Assembly: GCA_947453585.1 (NCBI GenBank)
Contig: CANGHQ010000131.1
Coordinates: 1-5,896, forward strand
Reading direction: 5' to 3'
Origin: Burkholderiales bacterium
GTDB taxonomy: Bacteria; Pseudomonadota; Gammaproteobacteria; Burkholderiales; Burkholderiaceae_C
DNA: 5,896 nt
The translations under genes were made by a program, and so were the position numbers. The notes below the pieces were generated by a model. That model searched no databases, was not told where the DNA came from, and saw only the letters and a program-made list of their open reading frames with translations. Position 1 is the stretch's first letter, and each line of letters opens with the position of its first letter. Below are positions 1 to 5,330 of this stretch, one piece after another.

Positions 1-1
1 A

Positions 2-547
2 AAGTGGACCCGCGCCTATAACCTGACCGCCGTGCGCGACCCGCAAGACATGCTCACCCACCATCTGCTCGACAGCCTGGCGGTGGTGCGCCCCTTGCGC
101 CAGCAGCTCGCAGCGCTGGGGCGCGCTGAGTCGGTGCGCGTGCTCGATGTGGGCGCTGGCGCCGGCCTGCCCGGCGTGGTGCTGGCCATTTGCTGCCCCA
201 CCATGACGGTGCACTGCGTAGACACGGTGGCTAAGAAAGCCGCCTTTGTGCAGCAAGCGGCGGTCAGCCTGAAGCTATCCCGCCTGCGTGGCATCCACGC
301 CCGCGTGGAAAGTTTGACTGAGCCCTATGACGTGGTGTGCTCGCGCGCCTTTGCCTCACTGGCCGACTTTACCCAGTGGTCGGCGGGCGCCTTGGCGCCG
401 CAAGGCGTGTGGATGGCCATGAAGGGCAAACACGCGCAGGCCGAACTGCTGGCGCTGGACCCCGGCGTGCAGGTGTTTCACGTGGAACCGCTGCAGGTGC
501 CGGGCCTGGACGCCGAGCGCTGCCTGGTCTGGATGCGCCGCGCCTGA
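2..547 (+). CDS. rsmG: 16S rRNA (guanine(527)-N7)-methyltransferase RsmG, 5'-truncated
   Basis: RsmG (GidB) uses SAM to methylate N7 of G527 in the 530 loop of 16S rRNA; in many bacteria its loss gives low-level streptomycin resistance. The reading frame is open from base 2, giving 181 visible residues; the start and roughly 25-35 N-terminal residues lie off the window. Visible residues 3-24 (TRAYNLTAVRDPQDMLTHHL and onward) match the conserved family entry segment. The SAM-binding motif VLDVGAGAGLPG is at about residues 47-58, and an acidic D73 ends the next strand. SRAFASL at about 114-120 is a strongly conserved RsmG motif, and a late VPGLDAER is also typical. An internal GTG at 32 would delete the conserved NLTA segment and is not the start. 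The 3' end carries a parS-like palindrome at 474-489. Neighbouring parAB fits the usual mnmG-rsmG-parA-parB cluster near oriC. Confidence 0.95.
   Translation, partial: KWTRAYNLTAVRDPQDMLTHHLLDSLAVVRPLRQQLAALGRAESVRVLDVGAGAGLPGVVLAICCPTMTVHCVDTVAKKAAFVQQAAVSLKLSRLRGIHARVESLTEPYDVVCSRAFASLADFTQWSAGALAPQGVWMAMKGKHAQAELLALDPGVQVFHVEPLQVPGLDAERCLVWMRRA
474..489. promoter_or_regulatory. parS: parS-like ParB nucleation site inside rsmG
   Basis: The sequence TGTTTCACGTGGAACC matches the widely conserved chromosomal parS palindrome TGTTTCACGTGAAACA at 14 of 16 positions. The position-12 change (G for A) is a variation known in natural parS sites, leaving only the last base truly off. It overlaps RsmG visible residues V158 to P163, a variable stretch before the conserved VPGLDAER. 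ParB would load here as a CTP-dependent clamp and spread to form the partition complex. The 14-bp core is the exact reverse complement of the core at 1272-1285. ParB binding itself is inferred. Confidence 0.82.
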
Positions 548-642
548 GGCGCCCGGCCCGCGCAAGTGGGCGCTCCGAGATCGGCGCCAGCCTGGCTAAA
601 AGTGCCTAACGTAAACTTGGGCCCTCATCCTTTAGGAACTTC

Positions 643-1257
643 ATGCTCGGCGTCAGCGATTACGGTACTTTTGTCGTCACCATTTTGGTGTTCTTGCTGA
701 TCCCCGGCCCCGGTAATTTGGCGCTGGTGCTGTCTACCAGCAAGGGCGGCGTGCGCGGCGGTCTGGCCGCTACGGCGGGCGTGATTTTGGGTGACCAGGT
801 GCTCATGTGGCTGGCGGTGGCGGGTGTAGCGGCTTTGCTCGCTGCATACCCTGCGGCGTTTCAGGTGGTTCAATGGGTGGGCGCGGCCTACCTGGCCTGG
901 CTGGGCGGCACCATGCTTACCTCCAAGCCCGGCGCGCCCTTGCCTATCGACATCCGTCCGCGCCAGTACCTGCGCCAGGCCATGCTGATCACCCTGCTCA
1001 ACCCCAAGGCGATTTTGTTTTACATGGCGTTTTTCCCGCTGTTTGTCGATCCGGTGCGCCAGCAGGGTCTGGTGACTTACGGCTTTATGGCAGCCACCAT
1101 CGCCGCGCTGACTTTTGCCTATGGCCTGGGCGCCACGCTGCTGACCCACTTTTTTGCCGAGCGCGTGCGCGCCAATCCGGTGATCGGTCGGGTGCTGGAA
1201 AAAGTGGCCGGTGTGTTTTTGATTGGCTTTGGCCTCAAACTGGTGGCGGCGCAATGA
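643..1257 (+). CDS. LysE/RhtB family amino-acid exporter
   Basis: This 204-residue protein has the length and layout of LysE/RhtB translocators, inner-membrane exporters of amino acids or related small metabolites. The family signature is seen as IPGPGNLALVL at residues 20-30, followed by the glycine-rich STSKGGVRGGLAATAGVILGD region (31-51). The second hallmark, LLNPKAILFYMAFFPLFV, is at about 118-135. About six hydrophobic segments can be read (roughly 9-30, 41-68, 72-92, 114-135, 145-169, 186-203). The ATG at 643 has an AGGA at 634-637, five bases upstream. The gene sits 95 bp after rsmG and 71 bp before parA and is not obviously part of either unit. The substrate cannot be told from sequence; lysine, homoserine, threonine and leucine are all transported by family members, so no gene symbol is given. 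Confidence 0.92.
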   Translation: MLGVSDYGTFVVTILVFLLIPGPGNLALVLSTSKGGVRGGLAATAGVILGDQVLMWLAVAGVAALLAAYPAAFQVVQWVGAAYLAWLGGTMLTSKPGAPLPIDIRPRQYLRQAMLITLLNPKAILFYMAFFPLFVDPVRQQGLVTYGFMAATIAALTFAYGLGATLLTHFFAERVRANPVIGRVLEKVAGVFLIGFGLKLVAAQ

Positions 1258-1270
1258 TGTGCCGCTCCCC

Positions 1271-1286
1271 CGTTCCACGTGAAACC
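1271..1286. promoter_or_regulatory. parS: parS-like ParB site directly upstream of parA
   Basis: The sequence CGTTCCACGTGAAACC contains the 14-bp core GTTCCACGTGAAAC, identical to the core of the B. subtilis-type parS variant TGTTCCACGTGAAACA; only the two outermost bases differ. It lies in the 71-bp lysE-parA spacer, 42 bp before the parA start codon. Its core is the exact reverse complement of the core in the rsmG site at 474-489, about 0.8 kb away, which makes a chance match very unlikely. Besides nucleating the partition complex, ParB spreading from here could affect parA transcription; that is inference. Confidence 0.87.
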
Positions 1287-1313
1287 GCAGCGCCTGCGGC
1301 CCCTTTTCTTTTT
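1285..1313 (+). terminator. Terminator-like hairpin plus T-rich tract before parA
   Basis: CCGCAG (1285-1290) pairs perfectly with CTGCGG (1294-1299) around a CGC loop, giving a 6-bp all-but-one GC stem. Four C residues follow, then TTTTCTTTTT (1304-1313). This resembles an intrinsic terminator for lysE, but the stem is short and the U-tract is offset by four bases. The tract ends only 15 bp before the parA ATG, so any parA promoter must lie upstream and the hairpin would be in the parA leader. It could therefore be a partial terminator or attenuator rather than a clean boundary. The stem overlaps the last two bases of the parS site. Confidence 0.45.
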
Positions 1314-1328
1314 CTGCGTTCCTGACCC

Positions 1329-2117
1329 ATGGCCAAAATATTCTGCATTGCCAACCAAAAAGGTGGCGTTGGCAAAACCACCACCACCGTCAACCTGGCG
1401 GCCGGTCTGGCGCAGTTGGGCCAGCGCGTGCTGATGATTGACCTGGACCCCCAGGGCAACGCCACCATGGGCTCGGGCGTGGACAAGCGCAGCCTGGCCC
1501 TCAGTGTGTATGACGTCTTGTTGGAGTCCGCCAGCATCGCCGAGGCGCGCACCCGCAGCGACAAGCTGGTGGCGGCTGGTTGCAGCTACGACATCCTGGG
1601 CGCCAACCGCGAACTCGCCGGGGCCGAGGTGGAAATGGTCGAGCTCGAGCGCCGCGAGCGCCGCCTTAAAACCGCCCTGGCCGAGGTGGACAAAGACTAC
1701 GACTTTGTGCTGATCGACTGCCCGCCATCGCTGTCCATGCTCACGCTGAACGGCCTGTGTTGCGCCGACGGCGTGGTCGTGCCCATGCAGTGCGAATACT
1801 TTGCCTTGGAGGGCCTGACCGACCTGGTCAACACTATCAAGCAAGTCAAGGCCAACCTCAACGACGACCTGCGCATCATCGGCCTCTTGCGCGTGATGTT
1901 TGACCCGCGCATTACCTTGCAGCAGCAGGTCAGCGAACAGCTCACCGCCCACTTTGGCGACAAGGTGTTTGACACCGTCATCCCGCGCAATGTGCGCCTG
2001 GCCGAAGCACCGAGCTACGGTCTGCCCGGTGTGGCGTTTGACCCGGCCTCCAAGGGCGCGCAGGCCTTTGTCGCCTTTGCCCAGGAAATGCTGCGCCGCC
2101 TGCCCAAGATGGGCTAA
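1329..2117 (+). CDS. parA: Chromosome partition ATPase ParA (Soj family)
   Basis: ParA is a deviant Walker-A ATPase that, bound to ATP, coats the nucleoid; ParB-parS complexes stimulate its ATPase and follow the retreating gradient, moving origins apart. The 262-residue protein has the deviant Walker A KGGVGKTTTT at residues 11-20 with the signature K11, DLDPQGNAT at 38-46 (Walker A'), and the Walker B segment FVLIDCPPSL at 126-135 with D130. The conserved VIPRNVRLAEAPSYGLP is at 217-233. There is no long N-terminal HTH domain, so this is the short chromosomal type. The ATG at 1329 is fixed by an in-frame TGA at 1323-1325 and by the standard MAKIFCIANQKGG start. No Shine-Dalgarno sequence is seen; the leader is pyrimidine-rich. 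The next gene starts 5 bp after the stop. Confidence 0.97.
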   Translation: MAKIFCIANQKGGVGKTTTTVNLAAGLAQLGQRVLMIDLDPQGNATMGSGVDKRSLALSVYDVLLESASIAEARTRSDKLVAAGCSYDILGANRELAGAEVEMVELERRERRLKTALAEVDKDYDFVLIDCPPSLSMLTLNGLCCADGVVVPMQCEYFALEGLTDLVNTIKQVKANLNDDLRIIGLLRVMFDPRITLQQQVSEQLTAHFGDKVFDTVIPRNVRLAEAPSYGLPGVAFDPASKGAQAFVAFAQEMLRRLPKMG

Positions 2118-2122
2118 GCGCC

Positions 2123-2686
2123 ATGGCCGCAAACCCGAAGGTGCTGCTTTTGCCCGGTTGGCAAAACTCGGGCCCCGACCACTGGCAAAGCCGCTGGGAA
2201 GCCCGCCACGGCTACCTGCGCGTAGATCAGCACGACTGGATGCAGCCCCTGCGCGGCGACTGGATTACCCGGCTCGAAGAAGTGGTGCTGGCCCAAGACG
2301 CACCCTGCGTGCTGGTGGCCCACAGCCTGGGTTGCCTGCTGGTGGCGGCCTGGGCGGCTTGCTCGCGCAACACGCACCTGGTGCAAGGTGCGCTGCTGGT
2401 AGCCCCGGGCGACGCCGAGCGCGAAGAGCTGCGCGGCGTGCTGCACAGCTGGTCGCCGGTGGTACTGCAGCGCCTGCCCTTTGCCAGCGTGCTGGCGGGC
2501 AGCCACAACGATCCCTACTGCAGCCTGGAGCGCGCGCAAGCCTTTGCAAGCGCCTGGGGCGCGCAGTGGCATGACTGTGGCCACGCCGGCCACATCAACG
2601 CCGATTCCCAGCTTGGCGACTGGCCCGCAGGCCAGGCCTTGCTTCACACACTACTCACCCCTATGGAGGCTAAAGATGGCCAGTAA
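2123..2686 (+). CDS. RBBP9/YdeN-type alpha/beta serine hydrolase between parA and parB
   Basis: The 187-residue protein belongs to the small alpha/beta hydrolases of the RBBP9/YdeN group (Pfam Ser_hydrolase), cytosolic enzymes whose natural substrates are mostly unknown. The N-terminal LLLPGWQNSGPDHWQSRWE (8-26) is a hallmark of the group. The nucleophile elbow is AHSLGC at 66-71 with Ser68. Asp130 in SHNDPYC and His157 in GHAGHINADSQLGDWP complete a full triad, so the enzyme should be active. No signal peptide or membrane segment is visible. The ATG at 2123 is 5 bp after the parA stop, and the reading frame runs 11 bp into parB (stop TAA at 2684-2686, parB ATG at 2676). It is thus translationally linked to both partition genes. 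Whether it has any part in segregation or is only a passenger cannot be told from sequence. Confidence 0.9.
   Translation: MAANPKVLLLPGWQNSGPDHWQSRWEARHGYLRVDQHDWMQPLRGDWITRLEEVVLAQDAPCVLVAHSLGCLLVAAWAACSRNTHLVQGALLVAPGDAEREELRGVLHSWSPVVLQRLPFASVLAGSHNDPYCSLERAQAFASAWGAQWHDCGHAGHINADSQLGDWPAGQALLHTLLTPMEAKDGQ
2664..2669 (+). promoter_or_regulatory. Ribosome binding site that fixes the parB start
   Basis: TGGAGG lies six bases before the ATG at 2676 and inside the end of the hydrolase gene. It supports 2676 as the parB start over the in-frame ATG at 2481, which would add 65 residues with no ParB character and overlap the hydrolase by about 200 bp. Confidence 0.75.
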
Positions 2687-3629
2687 AAAACCCAAAGGAC
2701 TCGGCATGGGGCTGGAAGCCCTGCTCGGGCCCAAGGTGCAAGACGCCGCGCCTGACACCCCGTTAGACGCCAGCCTGCCCACCACCCTGCTGCTGACCGA
2801 CCTGGTGCCCGGCATCTACCAGCCGCGCACCCGCATGGACGAAGGCGCGCTGTACGAACTGGCCGAGAGCATCAAGGCCCAAGGCATCATGCAGCCGATT
2901 TTGGTGCGGCAGTTGGACGCCGAGCGCGCCAAGGCGCACCGCCCCGAGGGCTCAAGCCGCCCGGTGTACGAGATCATTGCGGGTGAGCGGCGCTTTCGTG
3001 CGGCCAAGCTCGCCGGCCTAGACCGGGTGCCGGTGCTGGTGCGCAACGTGGCCGACGAAGCCGCCGCCGCCATGGCCCTGATCGAGAACATGCAGCGCGA
3101 AGACCTGAATCCGCTAGAAGAAGCTCAGGGCCTGCAGCGCCTGATTAAGGAGTTTGGCCTGACGCATGAACTTGCCGCCCAGGCCGTAGGCCGCTCGCGC
3201 AGCGCCGCCAGCAACCTGATGCGTCTGCTCAATCTGGCCGACCCGGTGCAGTCCATGCTGATGGCTGGCGACATCGACATGGGCCACGCCCGCGCCCTGC
3301 TGTCGCTGGACCGGGCCACGCAAATCACGGCGGCCAACCAGATTGCCAACAAAAAGCTGTCGGTGCGCGAGTCCGAGAGCCTGGTCAAAAAGCTCAGCGC
3401 CGAGTTTTCGCTGGTGGCTTCCAAGCCCAAAAAAGAGAAGTCGCGCGACCTGAAACGCGTGGAGGAAGAACTCTCTGACCTGCTGCAAGCGCAGGTCGAA
3501 GTGCTCATTAAAAAGCGGGTCAAACGCGGCGGTCGCATGGAGGAAATGGGCGAAGTAGTCATCCAGTTTGGCTCGCTCGATGCGCTCAACGGCCTGATCG
3601 AGCGCCTGGCGCCCAACGGCAACCGCTAG
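2676..3629 (+). CDS. parB: Chromosome partition protein ParB (Spo0J family)
   Basis: ParB binds parS, closes as a CTP-dependent clamp, slides onto flanking DNA and activates ParA. The 317-residue protein shows all family parts in order. A basic N-terminal tail, MASKKPKGLGMGLEALLG (1-18), is the region that stimulates ParA. The CTP-binding/hydrolysis domain spans about 38-145, with GERRFRAA at 103-110 and ENMQREDLNPLEEA at 137-150. The central helix-turn-helix lies near 162-187 (LTHELAAQAVGRSRSAASNLMRLL), followed by GHARALL at 203-209. After a lysine-rich linker (about 248-262), the C-terminal dimerisation domain covers about 263-313. The start at 2676 is supported by TGGAGG at 2664-2669 and by the family-typical N terminus. 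It overlaps the hydrolase gene by 11 bp and is followed 6 bp later by the methyltransferase. Two likely targets lie at 474-489 and 1271-1286. Confidence 0.97.
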   Translation: MASKKPKGLGMGLEALLGPKVQDAAPDTPLDASLPTTLLLTDLVPGIYQPRTRMDEGALYELAESIKAQGIMQPILVRQLDAERAKAHRPEGSSRPVYEIIAGERRFRAAKLAGLDRVPVLVRNVADEAAAAMALIENMQREDLNPLEEAQGLQRLIKEFGLTHELAAQAVGRSRSAASNLMRLLNLADPVQSMLMAGDIDMGHARALLSLDRATQITAANQIANKKLSVRESESLVKKLSAEFSLVASKPKKEKSRDLKRVEEELSDLLQAQVEVLIKKRVKRGGRMEEMGEVVIQFGSLDALNGLIERLAPNGNR

Positions 3630-3635
3630 ACCCGC

Positions 3636-4454
3636 ATGGCTGACCCCGCCAACACCAACGCCACCGCCACCGACCCGCAGCCCGCCCCGCGCAGCCGCTG
3701 GCGTGCCGCCCCGCCCTGGCCGTTGCCTGCGCTCCTGAGCTGGGGCGTGAGCTGGGCCGCGTTTCGGCTCATGCTGCTGCGCGATTGGCCCATGGTCGGC
3801 GCCCTGGTGATTGCGGCGCTCTTGGGCGTGGTGCTGAGCCTCTGGGGCGACTCCTGGTGGCGCAAGGCGGTGGTGGCGGCGGGCTTTCCGGTGTCATTTG
3901 CCCTGAGCCTTCCCATGCTCGGTCTGGGCGACATGCCAGCTTGGGTGTGGCTGCTGCCGCTGGTGGTGATGCTGCTGGTCTACCCCGTCAACACCTGGGC
4001 CGACGCGCCCCTGTTTCCCACCCCGGCCAAGGCCTTGCACGCACTGCCCGGCTTTGCGCCCTTGCCCGCCGGTGCAAAGGTGCTCGATGCCGGTTGCGGC
4101 CTGGGCCACGGCTTGCAGGCCCTGCGCCACGCCTACCCCAAGGCGCAGTTTTATGGCATCGAATGGAGCGCTACCCTGCGCTGGCTGTGCGCGCTGCGCT
4201 TGCCGTGGGCGCGCATCAGCCGCGGCGACATCTGGCTGGCGGACTGGTCGGGCTACCAGATGGTGTATTTGTTTCAGCGCCCCGAGAGCATGCCCAAGGC
4301 CGTGGCCAAGGCAGCGCAAGAGCTGCGCCCCGGCGCCTGGATGGTGAGCCTGGACTTTGAAGCCGCGCAACTGGTGCCGAAAGCCAGCTATAAGGCAAGC
4401 GATGGCAAAATGGTATGGATTTACAAAATGCCATTTGTCTACGCAAGGCCCTAG
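3636..4454 (+). CDS. Membrane-anchored class I SAM methyltransferase, FAM173-like layout
   Basis: The 272-residue protein begins with a Pro/Ala/Thr-rich tail. Four hydrophobic segments follow (about 29-48, 51-71, 77-97 and 101-121). Basic residues at 19-23 and 75-77 suggest that both termini face the cytoplasm. A class I methyltransferase domain follows: motif I VLDAGCGLGHG at 149-159, acidic E176 in FYGIEWS after the next strand, and GDIWLADWSGYQMVYLFQRPESMP at 197-220. Then come KAAQELRPGAWMVSLDF (225-241) and a C-terminal strand. The order DIW-YxxVYLFxxPExM-ELxPGA recalls FAM173/ATPSCKMT-type lysine methyltransferases, which also have an N-terminal membrane anchor. That assignment is inference from motif layout, and the substrate is unknown. 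The start is 6 bp after the parB stop with no clear Shine-Dalgarno, so translation may depend on coupling. The HD-GYP gene begins one base after its stop. Confidence 0.82.
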   Translation: MADPANTNATATDPQPAPRSRWRAAPPWPLPALLSWGVSWAAFRLMLLRDWPMVGALVIAALLGVVLSLWGDSWWRKAVVAAGFPVSFALSLPMLGLGDMPAWVWLLPLVVMLLVYPVNTWADAPLFPTPAKALHALPGFAPLPAGAKVLDAGCGLGHGLQALRHAYPKAQFYGIEWSATLRWLCALRLPWARISRGDIWLADWSGYQMVYLFQRPESMPKAVAKAAQELRPGAWMVSLDFEAAQLVPKASYKASDGKMVWIYKMPFVYARP

Positions 4455-4455
4455 C

Positions 4456-5211
4456 ATGTCTCTTACCCCCGTCACCCCCGCGCACATTTCCAAGCCCGAC
4501 AGCGCCGGGGTTTCCGCCCAGTCGGTGGTGCTGTTTGCCATGGCCACCCTGGCTGAGCGGCGCGACGCCGACACCGAAAGCCACTTGCTGCGCGTGCAGG
4601 CCTACGTTCGCTTGTTGGCGCAGGCTTTGCAGCGCCTGCCCGCCTTGGCGCCTGTTTTGACACCGGACTACATTGCGCATCTGGTGCAAGGTGTGCTGTT
4701 CTATGACATTGGCACCCTGGCGGTACCAGAGCGGGTTTTGCTCAAACCCGGGCGCTTCAGCCCGGAGGAACGCAGCGCCATGCAAAGCCATACCGTGCGC
4801 GGTTACGAGGCGCTGGTGCGGGCCGAGAAAACCTGCGGCGCCAGCGACCCGTGGCTGGACATGGCCAAAGAGCTTGCTTTGTCACACCACGAGCACTGGA
4901 ACGGCCACGGCTACCCGCAGCAGCTCGCCGGTGAGGCCATCCCCCTGTGCGCGCGCATTGTGGCTGTGGCCGATGTGTACGACGCCATGGTCAGTGACAA
5001 GGTTTACAAGGCCGGTATGTCGCACGCCCAAGCCGCGGAAAAGATTCGCGCCGAGCGCGGCGCCCAATTTGACCCGCAGGTGGTGGACGCCTTTGTTGAC
5101 TGCGCCGCCGCGATTGAACGGGTGGCGCGCCGCCATGCCGACACCGACGCCGACCTGCAAAGCAAGATGGAAACCCTGGCCGAGGCCATTGCCGAACACT
5201 CGGTGATGTAA
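4456..5211 (+). CDS. Stand-alone HD-GYP domain protein with a degenerate HD dyad
   Basis: HD-GYP proteins are metal-dependent phosphodiesterases that usually break down cyclic di-GMP. This 251-residue protein has no receiver or sensor domain before the HD-GYP core. Seen are AMATLAERRDADTESHLLRV (28-47, with His43), VPERVLLKPGRFSPEE (90-105), His112 in MQSHT, HHEHWNGHGYP at 144-154 and ARIVAVADVYDAMVSDKVYK (166-185, with Asp173). The GYP half is intact. The HD half is not: the usual LHDIGK reads FYDIGT (82-87), so the metal-binding His is Tyr83 and the Lys is Thr87. The Glu four residues before His43 is Asp39. Catalysis may be weakened, lost or changed. ATG 4456 is chosen over ATG 4357 because it starts one base after the methyltransferase stop, has AAGG at 4445-4448, and avoids a 98-bp overlap. 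It appears to be the last gene of the par unit. Confidence 0.9.
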   Translation: MSLTPVTPAHISKPDSAGVSAQSVVLFAMATLAERRDADTESHLLRVQAYVRLLAQALQRLPALAPVLTPDYIAHLVQGVLFYDIGTLAVPERVLLKPGRFSPEERSAMQSHTVRGYEALVRAEKTCGASDPWLDMAKELALSHHEHWNGHGYPQQLAGEAIPLCARIVAVADVYDAMVSDKVYKAGMSHAQAAEKIRAERGAQFDPQVVDAFVDCAAAIERVARRHADTDADLQSKMETLAEAIAEHSVM

Positions 5212-5257
5212 GGCGCCCCCCGCCCCCCGCATTGCCAACACAGAGTCGCCGCGCAGG

Positions 5258-5283
5258 GGCTCTTGCGCAAGCATGCAGGAGCC
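5258..5283. other. Intergenic inverted repeat after the HD-GYP gene
   Basis: Bases 5258-5266 (GGCTCTTGC) can pair with 5275-5283 (GCAGGAGCC) across an 8-base loop, giving nine pairs with one U-G wobble in RNA. There is no T-tract after it, so it is not a classic intrinsic terminator. It may help end or stabilise the upstream transcript. Confidence 0.35.
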
Positions 5284-5290
5284 GGGCCAC

Positions 5291-5313
5291 AAAGCGGGAA
5301 TAATCCCTGCTTT
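5291..5313 (+). promoter_or_regulatory. Hairpin with a -10-like AATAAT in its loop, upstream of the adenosyltransferase gene
   Basis: AAAGC (5291-5295) pairs with GCTTT (5309-5313) and GGG (5296-5298) with CCC (5305-5307), with one bulged T at 5308 and the loop AATAAT at 5299-5304. AATAAT matches the sigma-70 -10 box at five of six bases and lies 26 bp before the ATG at 5331, a workable promoter distance. No convincing -35 is seen 16-18 bp upstream, so the promoter call is weak. Coincidence is possible, but the compact palindrome in an otherwise plain 119-bp spacer suggests a control element. Confidence 0.3.
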
Positions 5314-5330
5314 CAACCAGAGAAAACACC

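Noticed and set aside
549..573. GCGCCC/GGGCGC inverted repeat after rsmG as a terminator
   Set aside because: The 6-bp stem has a 13-base loop and no following T-tract; such repeats are expected by chance at this GC content.
625..1278. Minus-strand open frame of 217 codons opposite lysE
   Set aside because: It mirrors the exporter gene, shows no domain or start signal, and its composition is typical of an antisense shadow.
1119..2132. Long open frame on the - strand (337 codons) across lysE and parA
   Set aside because: It lies antisense to two strongly recognised genes, its translation is rich in His/Gln/Gly without any known motif, and GC-rich codon bias readily opens such frames.
2481..2675. 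In-frame ATG at 2481 as a longer parB start
   Set aside because: The extra 65 residues show no ParB features and overlap the hydrolase gene, whereas ATG 2676 has TGGAGG and the standard ParB N terminus.
4357..4455. In-frame ATG at 4357 as a longer HD-GYP start
   Set aside because: It lies inside the methyltransferase gene, adds 33 residues without family similarity, and ATG 4456 fits the one-base junction.
5216..5228. Two adjacent C6 runs separated by one G just after the HD-GYP stop, as a phase-variable tract
   Set aside because: They are short, interrupted and outside any coding or clear promoter element; more likely GC-rich spacer sequence.
5212..5330. Cobalamin riboswitch before the adenosyltransferase gene
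   Set aside because: The spacer is only 119 bp, too short for the usual structure, and no B12-box-like sequence was recognised.
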